Shown: in pieces, positions 18,400-28,731 of the stretch
Numbering within the stretch: position 1 is the stretch's first letter
How the letters are laid out: each line of letters starts with the position of its first letter
Assembly: GCA_001429555.1 (NCBI GenBank)
Contig: LMSR01000011.1
Coordinates: 125,462 to 189,461, forward strand
Direction: 5' to 3'
Source of the DNA: Nocardioides sp. Soil797
GTDB taxonomy: Bacteria > Actinomycetota > Actinomycetes > Propionibacteriales > Nocardioidaceae
DNA length: 64,000 nucleotides
Translations under genes and position numbers: made by a program
Notes under the pieces: generated by a model
The model's database searches: none
What the model was told of the DNA's origin: nothing
Seen by the model: only the letters and a program-made list of their open reading frames with translations

Positions 18400-20255
18400 G
18401 CCAGCTTCTCCCTGGTCGTGGTGAGGAAGGTCAACGCATCGACGCCCACGGCAGCCGAATCGTCAACCAGGTCAGGCGAAACCGTCCTGTCGCCGGGCTT
18501 GCCGGCGAGCACGACGTGCCGGACTCCGGCTTCGCGCAGCTTGGCGACGAGGTCGGCGCCCCACTCGGCGTAGGTCTTGTCGGCGCCCGCCAGGCAGACG
18601 ACCGGGCTGGCCCCACCGTTTGACTCGTACGCCGCAAGCACGGCATCGGCGCCGTCGGTGGCACCGGCGGACACCACGCTGATGCCGCCGGCTGCGAAGA
18701 GGTTGCTGGCGAACGTGGCGCGGGCCGTGTGGGCTGCGATCGATCCCATCGTGGCGAGGAACACCGGCGTCGTCGCCGGCTCGTCGCGCAGGTCCTCGAA
18801 CGGTGCACCGTAACGGCGCACGGCGTCCGCGTTGGGGTGGGCCGGGCGCTCGGGCAGCGTCTCGGCCAGGTTCGGGAACTCACTGACACCGGTCAACGGC
18901 CGCGTGCGGTGGGCGATCTGGCTGTCCCGCTCAGCGACAACCGCATCGATGCGCGACTGGAGCGACCCGTCCTCGAGCGCGGCGAGGATGCCGCTCGCCC
19001 CAGAAGTCTGCGCAGCTTCGATCCGCCCGAACTCAGCCCAGGCCGCGTTGGCCAGATCGTCGGTCAGCTTCTCGACGGCGTAGGAACCGCCGGCCGGGTC
19101 CGCGACCTTGGCCACGTGGGACTCGGAGATCAGCAGCGAGCTGGTGTTGCGGGCGATGCGACGACCGAACGCGTCGGGGATGCCCAGCGTCGAGTCGAAC
19201 GGGAGCACCGTGACCGCCTCCGCACCGCCGACGCCGGCCGCGAAGGACGCGATCGTGGTGCGCAGCATGTTCACCCAGGGGTCGTACTTGCTCATCATCG
19301 GCCGCGAGGTCACTGCGTGCTGACGCTGGCCGGCGGCCTCGGGGGCCGCTCCGGAGAGTTCGGCGACGCGAGCCCAGAGTCGACGAGCCGCGCGGAACTT
19401 GGCGATCGTCGGGAACTGCTCGTCGGTGGCCGCGTAGCGGAACTCCATGAGCGCGAGGGCGTCGTCGACGGAGCGTCCCTCCGCTGTCAGCCGGCGCAGG
19501 TAGGCCGCACCGACAGCCAGGCTGAAGCCGAGCTCCTGGGCGTCCGAAGCGCCCCGGTCGTGGATCGCGGTGGCGTCCACGACGACACCGAGCGTGCCGA
19601 GCTCCTCGGCCTTCGCGGCGACCAGCTCGAGCAGGTCGAGGTTGATGGCACCCTCCCCACGCACCTGTGCAGCGATCGGGTCGGCAGCCAGGTTGGTTCC
19701 CGGCGCGGGCTCCACGCCTCGGTCGGCGAAGACCGCGGCGAGGGCCTCGGCCGCCGCGACCGGGTCCTCGGGCGCGTCGAGCACGACCGGGGCAAGGTCG
19801 ATGAAGACGCCCTCGAGTGCGGCAGCCAGCTGGTCGGCACCGAGTGTCGGACCGACCTCGAGCCACAACGACGTCGAGCCGTTCTCCAGGTCCATCAGGG
19901 CGGCCTCGTTGAGGGCCTTGGCCTCGAGACCGAAGAGGTGGGGGCGGATGTCCCAGCCGATCTCCGGCCTCTCCGCCAGCCGACCACGGGTGTAGGGCGC
20001 GGCACCGGGTACGCCGGTCGCCGGCAGGTCGGCGACCGAGTCACGGGTGCCGATCGGCGCAACGGCGATCTCGTCGAGCGTGGTGCGGGTCAACGCCTCC
20101 CACACCGCTGAGTCGGGGGCGTCCTCGCCCAGCTTGCGGGTCTTGCGCAGCACGGCCGCGGTGGCCTTCTCCCAGTCCGCGGTGGAGTGCTGGTCCTCGG
20201 GACCGGCCAGGCTCAACGAGTCCTGTGCGGTGTCCGGTTCAGGGCCAGAAGTCAT
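18396..20255 (-). CDS. mutA: Methylmalonyl-CoA mutase, small subunit
   Basis: 619 residues from the ATG at 20255 ([11 protein letters not shown]); the frame upstream overlaps a convincing gene on the other strand and is not coding. It is homologous to MutB but non-catalytic. The C-terminal B12-like domain has [15 protein letters not shown] in place of the DxHxxG motif, so no cobalt ligand, as expected for this subunit. It is the first gene of mutA-mutB-meaB. Its promoter should lie in the 102-base gap to the divergent gene at 20358. Confidence 0.95.
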   Translation of the reverse strand: MTSGPEPDTAQDSLSLAGPEDQHSTADWEKATAAVLRKTRKLGEDAPDSAVWEALTRTTLDEIAVAPIGTRDSVADLPATGVPGAAPYTRGRLAERPEIGWDIRPHLFGLEAKALNEAALMDLENGSTSLWLEVGPTLGADQLAAALEGVFIDLAPVVLDAPEDPVAAAEALAAVFADRGVEPAPGTNLAADPIAAQVRGEGAINLDLLELVAAKAEELGTLGVVVDATAIHDRGASDAQELGFSLAVGAAYLRRLTAEGRSVDDALALMEFRYAATDEQFPTIAKFRAARRLWARVAELSGAAPEAAGQRQHAVTSRPMMSKYDPWVNMLRTTIASFAAGVGGAEAVTVLPFDSTLGIPDAFGRRIARNTSSLLISESHVAKVADPAGGSYAVEKLTDDLANAAWAEFGRIEAAQTSGASGILAALEDGSLQSRIDAVVAERDSQIAHRTRPLTGVSEFPNLAETLPERPAHPNADAVRRYGAPFEDLRDEPATTPVFLATMGSIAAHTARATFASNLFAAGGISVVSAGATDGADAVLAAYESNGGASPVVCLAGADKTYAEWGADLVAKLREAGVRHVVLAGKPGDRTVSPDLVDDSAAVGVDALTFLTTTREKLA

Positions 20256-20357
20256 GGATCGCACAATAGGGAACGCCGCGGGTCTCGGCCACTCGATGTG
20301 AGATCTCCCATCTGGTGGACAGGTGTGAAGGTACCCGCACGGGGAAGCGTGCACGGC

Positions 20358-20765
20358 ATGAAGGTGAGAGACCACACCGGTCAGACCTGGCGGGTGACCC
20401 GGCGCTGGGTGCCGTGGCGCCGCCGACTCAAGGGGGTCACGGACCTCATGCCGGACCTGCCCGTGCTCGGCGACGACCCGATCAGCGCGATCATCGGGCT
20501 GATCTTCCTGATCATCATGTTGCCGTTCCTCATCCTGGCCCTGGTCGCCGGGCTCGAGATCCTTCTCGTGCTCCTGGTGCTCCCATTCGCCGTCCTGGGA
20601 TGCATCCTGTTCGGTCGGCACTGGACCGTCGAGGCCCGCAAGGGCTTCCGACCGTGGTTCGAGATGCAGGCCGGCAGCTGGTCCGACAGTGGCCTCAAGA
20701 TCCACGACATCGCCACCGCGATCGAGCGGGGCGACCTGCCGCCCGGCAACCTCCAGCAACGCTAG
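20358..20765 (+). CDS. Small two-helix membrane protein
   Basis: 135 residues, unrecognised. Start chosen at ATG 20358 (MKVRDHTGQTWRV), after which charged residues lead into a long hydrophobic stretch at about residues 40-85 (ISAIIGLIFLIIMLPFLILA and onward), enough for two helices. The C-terminal half (GRHWTVEARKGF...) is soluble and basic/aromatic. It is divergent from mutA. The same family appears beside metabolic genes in other actinobacteria, with no known role. Confidence 0.75.
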   Translation: MKVRDHTGQTWRVTRRWVPWRRRLKGVTDLMPDLPVLGDDPISAIIGLIFLIIMLPFLILALVAGLEILLVLLVLPFAVLGCILFGRHWTVEARKGFRPWFEMQAGSWSDSGLKIHDIATAIERGDLPPGNLQQR

Positions 20766-20778
20766 CGACGGTCGGCCA

Positions 20779-20860
20779 GCGGCCACACCAACATGCACAA
20801 CGGGTCTGAACCGCATGATTCAGGGCGGTTTCACGTCGTTGTGCATGTTGGTGTGGCCGC
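20779..20860. terminator. Long hairpin with 24-bp perfect stem
   Basis: Arms 20779-20802 and 20837-20860 are exact reverse complements. A second, imperfect stem (TGAACCGC against GCGGTTTCA) nests inside the 34-nt loop. It follows the stop of the membrane protein by 13 bases and ends 70 bases before the glycosyltransferase start. It is probably the terminator of the upstream gene; the arm length is unusual. Confidence 0.75.
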
Positions 20861-20929
20861 GTCTCAGAGTTCGCCTCGCGTTGACGCGCGCGCCACCCAC
20901 CGGACACGCGAGTGGCGGAGGCTGGCGCC

Positions 20930-22069
20930 ATGGAAGCTCGCCGGATCTCCGTCGTGACCGAGTCGTTCTATCCCGCCGTCGACGGCACCACCCGCACGGT
21001 GAAGCAGGTGGTCGATCGGCTGGTCGACACCGGCCACGAGGTGCAGATCATCGCTCCCGGGCCGGGTCTGTCGACGTACCGCAGCTCCCGCGTCGCCCGG
21101 ATCCGGCCGCTGGACAAGCCCGGACGTCAGGTCGCAGCCGCACTCGGCAGCTTCGCGCCCGACCTGGTCCACGTCGCCTCGCCGGGGCTCCTCGGTCGCA
21201 AGGCCCTCAAGCACGCGGATCTCCAAGGTCGCCGCAGCATCGTGGTGCAGCAGTCACCCGTGCCACCGATCACCGCGGAGCACTGGCTGCGCAAGGTCCA
21301 TGCCCGCGCCGACCAGGTGCTGGTGACCTGCGACTGGATGCGCGAGCGCCTCGGCGAGCTCGGTGTCGACGCACCGGTCTGGTCACCGGGCGTCGACGTG
21401 GCGGCGTGGAGTCCGGAGCTGCGCGACCCCCGCCTGCACGACGCCTGGGCGCGTCGCAAGGTCGAGGCAACACCCCGTGTCGTGGTCGGCTACGTCGGCA
21501 GCCTGCACAAGCGCCACGGCGTACGCCGGCTGGCTGAGCTGGCTGCGCTGCCGGGGATCCGGCTGGTGATCATCGGCGACGGGCCCCAGCGTCACTGGCT
21601 CCGGGATCGACTGCCCTCCGCCAAGTTCGTCGGCGCCGTCGAACCGGGAGACCTGGTCACCGCGATGGCCTCTCTCGACGTGCTCGTCCACCCGGGGGCC
21701 GAGCAGACCTGCGGTCACGCGTTGCGCGAGGCCGCGGCCAGTGGAGTTCCCGTGGTCGGCCCGCGTGCGGGCGGTGCCCTGGACGTCGTACGTCCTCTGG
21801 AGAACGGGCTGTTCTTCGACCCGGCCTCCGCGTCGTCCTTCCGGGAGGCAGTGGCCCGCCTCGCGGCCGACCGGCACCGGTCCCTGCTCGGCGCCCGCGG
21901 TCGCGAGCTCGCCCTGACCCGCAGCTGGACGGAAGCCGTCGACGAGCTGGTCGACGTTCACTACGGGTGGTCTCGCGACGGTCGCTGCACCACCTCCTCG
22001 ACCACCGATGCCCGGGGCCGCCACCCGGGTGGGGCAGCCCGCGCAGCGAAGGGGCCGCACGCTGCCTGA
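20930..22069 (+). CDS. Glycosyltransferase family 4 (GT-B fold)
   Basis: 379 residues from the ATG at 20930, which has GGAGG 8 bases upstream; an in-frame GTG at 20912 is less well placed. The N-terminal half starts with ISVVTESFYPAVDGTTRTV, typical of mannosyltransferases of the MgtA/PimB type. The C-terminal nucleotide-sugar half has VVGYVGSLHKRHGV, the DVLVHPGAEQTCGHALREA block with the conserved Glu, and GVPVVGPRAGGALD. The last about 35 residues (from HYGWSRDGR) are encoded by a REP-like repeat and look unconserved. Likely a cell-envelope mannosyl/glucosyl transferase (inference). Confidence 0.88.
   Translation: MEARRISVVTESFYPAVDGTTRTVKQVVDRLVDTGHEVQIIAPGPGLSTYRSSRVARIRPLDKPGRQVAAALGSFAPDLVHVASPGLLGRKALKHADLQGRRSIVVQQSPVPPITAEHWLRKVHARADQVLVTCDWMRERLGELGVDAPVWSPGVDVAAWSPELRDPRLHDAWARRKVEATPRVVVGYVGSLHKRHGVRRLAELAALPGIRLVIIGDGPQRHWLRDRLPSAKFVGAVEPGDLVTAMASLDVLVHPGAEQTCGHALREAAASGVPVVGPRAGGALDVVRPLENGLFFDPASASSFREAVARLAADRHRSLLGARGRELALTRSWTEAVDELVDVHYGWSRDGRCTTSSTTDARGRHPGGAARAAKGPHAA
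21966..22006. repeat. REP-like element (GGTCTCG / CTCGACCACC), copy 1
   Basis: Starts GGTGGTCTCGCGAC and ends CTCCTCGACCACC, with short complementary ends. It lies inside the 3' end of the glycosyltransferase gene and supplies part of its C-terminal tail. Related copies are at 32201-32290, 56589-56645 and 59180-59262. Confidence 0.65.
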
Positions 22070-22093
22070 CCATGCATCCGGCAGGATTCCCCC

Positions 22094-23425
22094 ATGGGCG
22101 GCGCACATTCTCGGTCTCGCGGACCGGCTTCCGGGCACGGTCACGGGCACTCGCACGGCGGCGAGGTCCCCGATGTCGAGGTCGGCGCGCTACCCCGCGT
22201 CCTCCTGCTGGGCGGCTTGGTGCTCGTGGCACTCGGCACGGTGATCGGCCTGGTGATGATGTGGCCCGGCGACGGAGACCGACCCGAGGCCGTCCAGTAC
22301 GCCGCTGAGGGCACGACGTTCCCCTCGGCCGAGGTGGTGTCCGTCAGCGAACCGTGCCCGGTCATCATCGCGGATCCGTCGATCCCGCAGGGTGAGAACG
22401 AGCCGTTCCCCGAACACTGCAACGAGCTCACCGCCAGCGTCGACGGCACCGAGGTGGTCGTCCAGGTGCCGCCGTACGTCGCCACGTCCGGGCTGGACCC
22501 GGGCGACAAGGTGAAGCTGGCGAAGATCCCCACAGCATCGGTCCAGTCCGACGACCTGGCGAACGTGCAACCCGACGGCCAGCCGACCGACCCCGCGAGC
22601 CCCCAGGCCGACGGACAGGCGGGCGCCGGCGGGGCGACGTACGGCTGGGTCGGGACGGACCGCAACTTCCCGCTCGGAGCGATGACCCTGCTCTTCGTCC
22701 TCGTGGTGGCAGTGGTGGCCAGGCTGCGCGGGGTCATGGCCCTGCTCGGACTTGTCTTCGCCGGCTTCGTGCTCGCCAAGTTCATGTTGCCCGCACTGCT
22801 CGAGGGCGGGTCCGGGATCGGCGTCGCGCTGGTCGGATCCAGCGCGATCATGTTCGTGGTCCTCTACCTGACCCACGGCGTCTCGGTGCGCACGAGCACG
22901 GCTCTGGCCGGAACCCTGGTCGGGATCAGCATCATCACGGCGCTGGGCATCTGGGGCGTGCACGCAGCCCGGCTCAGCGGGGTGAGCGACGAGGGCAACG
23001 AGTACCTCATGCTCAACGCCCCCGACCTGAACTTCCGTGGCCTGCTCACGTGTGCGGTGATCATCGCCGGCCTCGGCGTGCTCAACGACGTGACCATCAC
23101 CCAGTCCTCCGCGGTGTGGGAGCTGCGGGCGGCGGCGCCGGAGATGAGCCGGATGCGCCTGTTCACCAGCGGCATGCGGATCGGTCGCGACCACATCGCC
23201 TCCACGATCTACACGATCGTGTTCGCCTACGCCGGCACCGCGCTCGCCGTGCTGATGCTGCTCTCGCTCTATGACCGGCCGCTGCTCGACACGTTGTACG
23301 ACGAGAACATCGCCGCCGAGGTGATGCGCACTCTGGCCTCCGCGATCGGCCTGGTCCTCGCGGTTCCTGCGACCACCGCGATCGCCGCCCTGACAGTCAG
23401 CGGACCATTGGTGACCGATGAGTAA
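22094..23425 (+). CDS. YibE/F family membrane protein
   Basis: 443 residues. A cytoplasmic His-rich stretch (GHGHGHSHGG, residues 14-23) precedes the first helix (about 35-55). A non-cytoplasmic domain follows (PCPVIIADPSIPQGENEPFP, YVATSGLDPGD), then seven or so helices with the family core GVLNDVTITQSSAVWEL. AGGA lies 7 bases before the ATG. The family is widespread in Firmicutes and Actinobacteria and its function is unknown. It lies 24 bases after the glycosyltransferase gene, probably in the same transcript. Confidence 0.88.
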   Translation: MGGAHSRSRGPASGHGHGHSHGGEVPDVEVGALPRVLLLGGLVLVALGTVIGLVMMWPGDGDRPEAVQYAAEGTTFPSAEVVSVSEPCPVIIADPSIPQGENEPFPEHCNELTASVDGTEVVVQVPPYVATSGLDPGDKVKLAKIPTASVQSDDLANVQPDGQPTDPASPQADGQAGAGGATYGWVGTDRNFPLGAMTLLFVLVVAVVARLRGVMALLGLVFAGFVLAKFMLPALLEGGSGIGVALVGSSAIMFVVLYLTHGVSVRTSTALAGTLVGISIITALGIWGVHAARLSGVSDEGNEYLMLNAPDLNFRGLLTCAVIIAGLGVLNDVTITQSSAVWELRAAAPEMSRMRLFTSGMRIGRDHIASTIYTIVFAYAGTALAVLMLLSLYDRPLLDTLYDENIAAEVMRTLASAIGLVLAVPATTAIAALTVSGPLVTDE

Positions 23426-23497
23426 CGAAACGGATCTCACAGCGGGTTAGGTTCACCTTCGCAGCATGGAACGTCATTTGGGCGGTACCGTGCCTTC

Positions 23498-24199
23498 GTG
23501 GCAACTCCGACTCTCGTGAAAGGCAGCCGGTCGACGCGATCCACGATCGCGCTGAAGCTCCTCATGGCCGTCACCGGCCTGGTCTTCATCGGCTATGTGC
23601 TGCTCCATATGTACGGCAACCTCAAGGTCTTCGCCGGCCAGGAAGCCTTTGATGAGTACGCGCACCACCTGCGCACCTTCGGGGAGCCGATGCTTCCCTA
23701 CGGTGGTCTGCTCTGGGTGATCCGCGTCGTGCTCCTGCTGTCGATCATCGGTCACGCCTACGCGGCGTTCACGCTCTGGGCCCGCGCCAGCAAGGCGCGC
23801 ACCCAGAAGTACGTCGTGAAGAAGGCCGTGGCGGCGACCCTCAGCTCGAAGATGATGCGTTGGGGCGGGGTGACGTTGCTGCTGTTCGTGATCTTCCACC
23901 TGCTGCACTTCACCACCCGCACCATCAACGTCAACGGCGACAAGGACTCGCCGTACGACCGGGTGGTGAGCTCGTTCCAGCCCGAGATGTGGTGGGTCGC
24001 GGTGATCTACCTGCTCGCCATGTGCGCGCTGGCGATGCACCTTCGCCACGGTGTGTGGAGTGCCTGCCAGACGCTCGGCTTCACCAACACCGCGGCCAGC
24101 CGCGCCCGGGCGAACTTCGCCGGCGTGTTCCTCGCGGTGGTGATCGCCGGCGGCTTCGCGCTGGTCCCGCTGTCCATCCTCTTCGGCATCGTCGACTAA
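23498..24199 (+). CDS. sdhC: Succinate dehydrogenase cytochrome b subunit
   Basis: 233 residues, GTG start, about five helices. It anchors the SdhAB head in the membrane and carries haem b; histidines that could bind haem are in YVLLHMYGN, SIIGHAYAAF, VIFHLLHFT and AMHLRHGVWS. This is the b558-type single large anchor found in actinobacteria and Bacteroidetes, which usually uses menaquinone. No strong ribosome-binding site precedes the GTG. It is the first gene of sdhCAB, 16 bases before sdhA. Confidence 0.95.
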   Translation: MATPTLVKGSRSTRSTIALKLLMAVTGLVFIGYVLLHMYGNLKVFAGQEAFDEYAHHLRTFGEPMLPYGGLLWVIRVVLLLSIIGHAYAAFTLWARASKARTQKYVVKKAVAATLSSKMMRWGGVTLLLFVIFHLLHFTTRTINVNGDKDSPYDRVVSSFQPEMWWVAVIYLLAMCALAMHLRHGVWSACQTLGFTNTAASRARANFAGVFLAVVIAGGFALVPLSILFGIVD

Positions 24200-24215
24200 G
24201 GGCTGATCCAAGAAC

Positions 24216-26225
24216 ATGACTGAAACCCAGACCCCTGCCACGACCAGCGACGCCGCTGGCTTCTTCACCCTCGGTGACCCGGTCGCGGACACCAAGGCAC
24301 CGGCCGAGGCCTCCGTCCCCACCCGCTGGGAGGAGCGCAAGTCCCACGCCAAGCTGGTCAACCCGGCCAACCGTCGCAAGATCAAGGTGATCATCGTCGG
24401 CACCGGCCTGGCCGGTGCCGCTGCCGGCGCCACGCTCGGCGAGGCCGGCTACCAGGTCGAGAGCTTCTGCTACCAGGACTCACCGCGCCGCGCCCACTCG
24501 ATCGCCGCCCAGGGTGGCATCAACGCGGCGAAGAACTACCGCAACGACGGTGACTCGGTCTACCGCCTCTTCTACGACACGGTGAAGGGTGGCGACTTCC
24601 GCTCGCGCGAGTCCAACTCCTACCGTCTCGCCGAGGTCTCGGCCAACATCATCGACCAGTGCGTCGCCCAGGGCGTTCCGTTCGCCCGCGAGTACGGCGG
24701 CCTGCTCGACAACCGCTCGTTCGGCGGTGTGCAGGTCTCCCGCACGTTCTATGCGCGCGGCCAGACCGGGCAGCAGCTGCTGATCGGGGCCTACCAGGCC
24801 CTCGAGCGCCAGGTCGCCGCCGGCACCGTGACCACGCACACCCGTCACGAGATGCTCGAGCTGATCACCACCGAGGACGCCGACGGCCAGACCCACGCCA
24901 AGGGCATCATCGTGCGCGACATGGTCACCGGCGAGATCGAGACCCACCTCGGTGACGCGGTCGTGCTGGCCACAGGCGGCTACGGCAACGTCTACTTCCT
25001 CTCCACCAACGCGATGGGTTCCAACGTCACCGCCGCGTGGCGTGCGCACCGCAAGGGCGCCTACATGGGCAACCCCTGCTACACACAGATCCACCCGACC
25101 TGCATCCCGGTCTCCGGTGAGAACCAGTCGAAGCTGACCCTGATGTCGGAGTCGCTGCGCAACGACGGTCGCATCTGGGTGCCGAAGAAGAAGGAAGACT
25201 GCGCCAAGGACCCCCGCGACATCCCGGAGGAGGACCGCGACTACTACCTGGAGCGGATCTACCCGGCGTTCGGGAACCTGGTCCCTCGCGACATCGCCTC
25301 CCGCCAGGCCAAGTACATGTGCGACGACGGTCGCGGCGTCGGCCCCGAGGTCGACGGCGTGCGCCGTGGTGTCTACCTCGACTTCGCCGACGCCATCAAG
25401 CGCCTCGGTCGCGACGCGGTCGAGACGAAGTACGGCAACCTGTTCGACATGTATGCGCAGATCACCGCGGAGAACCCCTACGAGGTCCCGATGCGCGTGT
25501 ATCCCGCGGTGCACTACGTGATGGGTGGCCTCTGGGTCGACTACGACCTGGAGAGCAACGTCAAGGGCCTGTTCGTGGCCGGCGAGGCCAACTTCTCCGA
25601 CCAGGGCGCCAACCGGCTCGGCGCCTCCGCGCTGATGCAGGGCCTGGCCGACGGCTACTTCGTGCTCCCCTACACGATCGCGAACTACCTGGCCGACAGC
25701 CACGAGCGCATCGACGAGTCACACCCGGCCGTGGTCGAGGCCAAGAAGTCGGTCGAGGAGCGGATCAACCACTTCCTCACCGTCAACGGCACCCGCTCGG
25801 TCGACAGCTACCACAAGGAGCTCGGGCACCTGATGTGGGAGTACTGCGGCATGGAGCGCACGAAGGAAGGGCTGTCGCTGGCGATCGAGAAGATTCGCGA
25901 GCTGAAGGCTGACTTCTGGAAGAACGTGAAGGTCCTCGGCACCGCGGAGAGCCTCAACCAGAGCCTCGAGCGGGCCGGCCGTGTCGCCGACTTCTTCGAG
26001 CTCGGTGAGTTGATGTGCATCGACGCCCTCAACCGGCGCGAGTCCTGTGGCGGGCACTTCCGTGCCGAGTCGCAGACCGCCGACGGTGAGGCCGAGCGCA
26101 TCGACGAGGAGTTCGCCTACGTCGCGGCCTGGGAATGGGCCGGCGAGGACGGCCACATGCCGGTGCTCCACAAGGAGTCGTTGTCCTACGAAGCCATCGA
26201 GATGAAGGCACGGAGCTACAAGTGA
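24216..26225 (+). CDS. sdhA: Succinate dehydrogenase/fumarate reductase flavoprotein subunit
   Basis: 669 residues. Oxidises succinate to fumarate. The FAD Rossmann motif is [13 protein letters not shown]; the covalent-FAD histidine is in [16 protein letters not shown]. Substrate residues are in [14 protein letters not shown] and [18 protein letters not shown]. An N-terminal extension of about 50 residues precedes the Rossmann motif, as in other actinobacterial SdhA. Its stop overlaps the sdhB GTG (GTGA). Confidence 0.97.
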   Translation: MTETQTPATTSDAAGFFTLGDPVADTKAPAEASVPTRWEERKSHAKLVNPANRRKIKVIIVGTGLAGAAAGATLGEAGYQVESFCYQDSPRRAHSIAAQGGINAAKNYRNDGDSVYRLFYDTVKGGDFRSRESNSYRLAEVSANIIDQCVAQGVPFAREYGGLLDNRSFGGVQVSRTFYARGQTGQQLLIGAYQALERQVAAGTVTTHTRHEMLELITTEDADGQTHAKGIIVRDMVTGEIETHLGDAVVLATGGYGNVYFLSTNAMGSNVTAAWRAHRKGAYMGNPCYTQIHPTCIPVSGENQSKLTLMSESLRNDGRIWVPKKKEDCAKDPRDIPEEDRDYYLERIYPAFGNLVPRDIASRQAKYMCDDGRGVGPEVDGVRRGVYLDFADAIKRLGRDAVETKYGNLFDMYAQITAENPYEVPMRVYPAVHYVMGGLWVDYDLESNVKGLFVAGEANFSDQGANRLGASALMQGLADGYFVLPYTIANYLADSHERIDESHPAVVEAKKSVEERINHFLTVNGTRSVDSYHKELGHLMWEYCGMERTKEGLSLAIEKIRELKADFWKNVKVLGTAESLNQSLERAGRVADFFELGELMCIDALNRRESCGGHFRAESQTADGEAERIDEEFAYVAAWEWAGEDGHMPVLHKESLSYEAIEMKARSYK

Positions 26226-26965
26226 AGATCACCCTCAACATCTGGCGCCAGGCCAACGCGGCTGCCAAGGGCGCGATGCAGAAGTACGAGCTCGACGACG
26301 TCTCCGAGGACATGTCGTTCCTCGAGATGCTCGACCTGCTCAACGAGAACCTCAACGAGCAGGGCGAGGACCCGGTCGCCTTCGACTCCGACTGTCGTGA
26401 AGGCATCTGCGGCATGTGCAGCCTGATGATCAACGGTCAGGCGCACGGCCCCGAGGTCACCACGACCTGCCAGCTGCACATGCGTTCGTTCAAGGACGGC
26501 GAGACGATCACGATCGAGCCGTGGCGCGCCGAGCCGTTCCCGGTGCTCAAGGACCTGGTCGTCGACCGTTCCGCCTTCGACCGGATCATCCAGTCCGGTG
26601 GCTACATCTCGGCGAACACTGGTTCGGCCCCCGAGGCCAACAACCTCCCGGTCGAGAAGGCCAAGGCCGACCGTGCCTTCGACGTGGCCACCTGCATCGG
26701 CTGCGGTGCGTGCGTGGCTGCCTGCCCGAACGGTTCGGCCTCGCTGTTCCTCGGGGCGAAGATCACCCACCTCGGCTCCCTCCCCCAGGGCCAGCCGGAG
26801 CGCGACACCCGCGTGGTGGACATGGTCGCCCAGCACGACCACGAGGGATTCGGTGGCTGCACCAACATCGGTGAGTGCACCGCTGCCTGCCCCAAGGAGA
26901 TCCCGCTCGACGTGATCTCCCAGCTCAACAAGGACCTGCGCACGGCGATGAAGCACGGCTACTGA
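26222..26965 (+). CDS. sdhB: Succinate dehydrogenase iron-sulfur subunit
   Basis: 247 residues from the GTG at 26222, which overlaps the sdhA stop by 4 bases; an in-frame start upstream would lie inside sdhA. The three clusters are easy to see: [2Fe-2S] in [12 protein letters not shown] with a later TTCQLH, [4Fe-4S] in [12 protein letters not shown], and [3Fe-4S] in [16 protein letters not shown]. Passes electrons from SdhA to the quinone site in SdhC. It is the last gene of the operon; a strong hairpin follows. Confidence 0.97.
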   Translation: MKITLNIWRQANAAAKGAMQKYELDDVSEDMSFLEMLDLLNENLNEQGEDPVAFDSDCREGICGMCSLMINGQAHGPEVTTTCQLHMRSFKDGETITIEPWRAEPFPVLKDLVVDRSAFDRIIQSGGYISANTGSAPEANNLPVEKAKADRAFDVATCIGCGACVAACPNGSASLFLGAKITHLGSLPQGQPERDTRVVDMVAQHDHEGFGGCTNIGECTAACPKEIPLDVISQLNKDLRTAMKHGY

Positions 26966-26988
26966 GCCAGCGAAGTCACCACGCAAGT

Positions 26989-27019
26989 CGGCCCGGCACC
27001 CCGTGTGGGTGCCGGGCCG
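26989..27019. terminator. Hairpin terminator after sdhCAB
   Basis: A 13-bp perfect stem (26989-27001 and 27007-27019) with a 5-nt loop, followed by CTTTG. It lies 24 bases after the sdhB stop. A second, weaker repeat (ACGTCCTGC and GCAGGACGT, around 27039-27080) lies between it and the convergent yihY stop. Confidence 0.8.
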
Positions 27020-27084
27020 CTTTGCTGTCTCGCGCAACGTCCTGCACGGCGTACGCCGGCGCAACCGGTCCGCAGGACGTCTTT

Positions 27085-28194
27085 CTAGTCGGCCTTGGGC
27101 TTGCGGCGTACGACGGCAATCAGCGCCAGCATGGCCGCTCCCCCGGCCGCGAAGGCAGCCTTGGGGCCGGCCCCACCAGAGCCACTGCCCGACGTCCCCA
27201 TGGCGCGACCACGCGCGCCTGCGCCGGAACCTGCGAACTGGCCCACTGGTCCTGCCGGGGCCTCGGGAGCGGCGGCGACCTTGGCGACGTGCCCCTGCTG
27301 CATCCCCGATCGCGCGGCGCGCGCCTTGCGGGAGGTGTAGGCCCACGCTGCGGCGTACATGACGACGCGGGAGAAGTAGTTGATCCAGACCACCAGGATC
27401 AGCGCGATGCCGAAGGCCTGGAAGGCCGGCTGCGACTTGGTGGAGGCGATCAACAGCGTGGACAGCTGCTTGAGGATCTCGAAGCCAACGGCGCCCAGGA
27501 GGGCGCCGGACCACAGGGACGAGCGCGGTACGTCGGGATCCGCGAGCAGCTTGAACAGGGCGAAGAACAGCACCATGCTCGCGCCGACGCCGACGGCCAC
27601 CGACACCACCAGCAGGAGCGGGGACAGCCCGACACCCAGGCCGACCAGGTCGAGCAGCTGCTCGGAGAACCGGGAGATGATCCCCGAGACGGCGACGCTG
27701 ACCATCATCACCAACCCGATCAGGCCGAGCGAGATCAGGTCACGCGCCTTGCCCACGACGAAGTTGGGCTGTTCACGCTGGGGGGTCTCGAACATCACCA
27801 GCAGTGCCTCGCGCATGCCGGACAACCAACCCAGCCCGGCGTAGAGCACACCGGCCAGACCGATGATCCCGACCGCGCCGGCGGAGTCCTGGATCGAGGC
27901 CAGGGAGATCTGCCCCTCCCGGTCACCGAGCATCCCGGGCAGCACCTCGCCGATGGCCTCGGTGAGGTTGTCCTGCGCGTTCGGATAGACCTTGGAGACC
28001 CAGCCGATCACGAAGAAGGCCAGGGCCAGGATCGGGAAGAAGGACAAGAACCCGAAATACGTGACCGCACCGGCCTGGAGGTTCCCCTTCACCTCGCCGA
28101 AGTGTTCGACCATCCGCATGACGTGGTCGAAGGCAGGCCGTTGGGCCCGCAGGCGAGTGATCCGTGCGTCGAGTCGTTCTTTCAGTGAGGCCAC
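27085..28194 (-). CDS. YihY/BrkB-type inner membrane protein
   Basis: 369 residues from the GTG at 28194, 5 bases after the stop of the upstream LigT-like gene. Six or so helices carry the family block LQAGAVTYFGFLSFFPILAL and a later FEILKQLSTLLIAST and LVVWINYFSRVVMYAAAW. The last about 75 residues are Ala/Gly/Ser rich, with a final hydrophobic patch (AMLALIAVV) and basic end. The family is widespread; a transport role has been suggested but not shown. Probably co-transcribed with the LigT gene. Confidence 0.88.
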   Translation of the reverse strand: MASLKERLDARITRLRAQRPAFDHVMRMVEHFGEVKGNLQAGAVTYFGFLSFFPILALAFFVIGWVSKVYPNAQDNLTEAIGEVLPGMLGDREGQISLASIQDSAGAVGIIGLAGVLYAGLGWLSGMREALLVMFETPQREQPNFVVGKARDLISLGLIGLVMMVSVAVSGIISRFSEQLLDLVGLGVGLSPLLLVVSVAVGVGASMVLFFALFKLLADPDVPRSSLWSGALLGAVGFEILKQLSTLLIASTKSQPAFQAFGIALILVVWINYFSRVVMYAAAWAYTSRKARAARSGMQQGHVAKVAAAPEAPAGPVGQFAGSGAGARGRAMGTSGSGSGGAGPKAAFAAGGAAMLALIAVVRRKPKAD

Positions 28195-28199
28195 AGGAG

Positions 28200-28721
28200 T
28201 CAGGTCACCATGTCTTCGCCGGCGAGGGCAAATGACCTGTCCACCTGCCAACCGATCTCGTCGTCGTGCACATAGAGGTGGAACTCGTCGGCCTGGAACC
28301 GGCACTCGAATCCGGCCAGCTCGGTGAAGGCCCGGTCGAGGGTGAGGTCGTCGAGGTGGTGGGCAATGGTCACGTGGGGGTGGTAGGGAAAGGCCAGCTC
28401 CGTGGCCAGCGGCCCGTTCCTGACTGCGTCAGCCAAGCGTTCGCACCCGGAGATTCCTTCCACCACGCCGACGAACACCACCGGGCTGACCGGTCGGAAG
28501 GTGCCGGTGCCGCGCAGGTGCACGGCGAAGGCGGGTGACGAGTCGGCGACGCCGGAGAGGTGTTGCTCGACGACATCGAGGTCGTCACACTCGACCGGCG
28601 GGATCAGGGTGATGTGCGTGGGGATCTTCGTGGCAGTGGTGTCACCGATCGCGGTGCGGTAGTCCTGCAGCTGTGATGCCCAAGGCTCCGGGATGGCGAT
28701 GGCAACTCCGATGGTCGGCAC
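28200..28721 (-). CDS. 2'-5' RNA ligase/cyclic phosphodiesterase family protein
   Basis: 173 residues from the GTG at 28721, right after the trpS stop. Both HxT motifs of the 2H phosphoesterase family are present: THITLIPP in the first half and HVTIAHH in the second, spaced as expected. The reaction would be hydrolysis or formation of a 2' phosphodiester on RNA or a small nucleotide. It is flanked by trpS and yihY on the same strand. Confidence 0.9.
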   Translation of the reverse strand: MPTIGVAIAIPEPWASQLQDYRTAIGDTTATKIPTHITLIPPVECDDLDVVEQHLSGVADSSPAFAVHLRGTGTFRPVSPVVFVGVVEGISGCERLADAVRNGPLATELAFPYHPHVTIAHHLDDLTLDRAFTELAGFECRFQADEFHLYVHDDEIGWQVDRSFALAGEDMVT

Positions 28722-28731
28722 GTCTGCGACC

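Noticed and set aside
23447..23458. TTAGGTTCACCT before sdhC, resembling an iron-box half site
   Set aside because: The DtxR/IdeR consensus is a 19-bp dyad; here the two halves (AGGT and ACCT) are only two bases apart, so the spacing is wrong. Iron control of sdh is plausible but not supported by this word.
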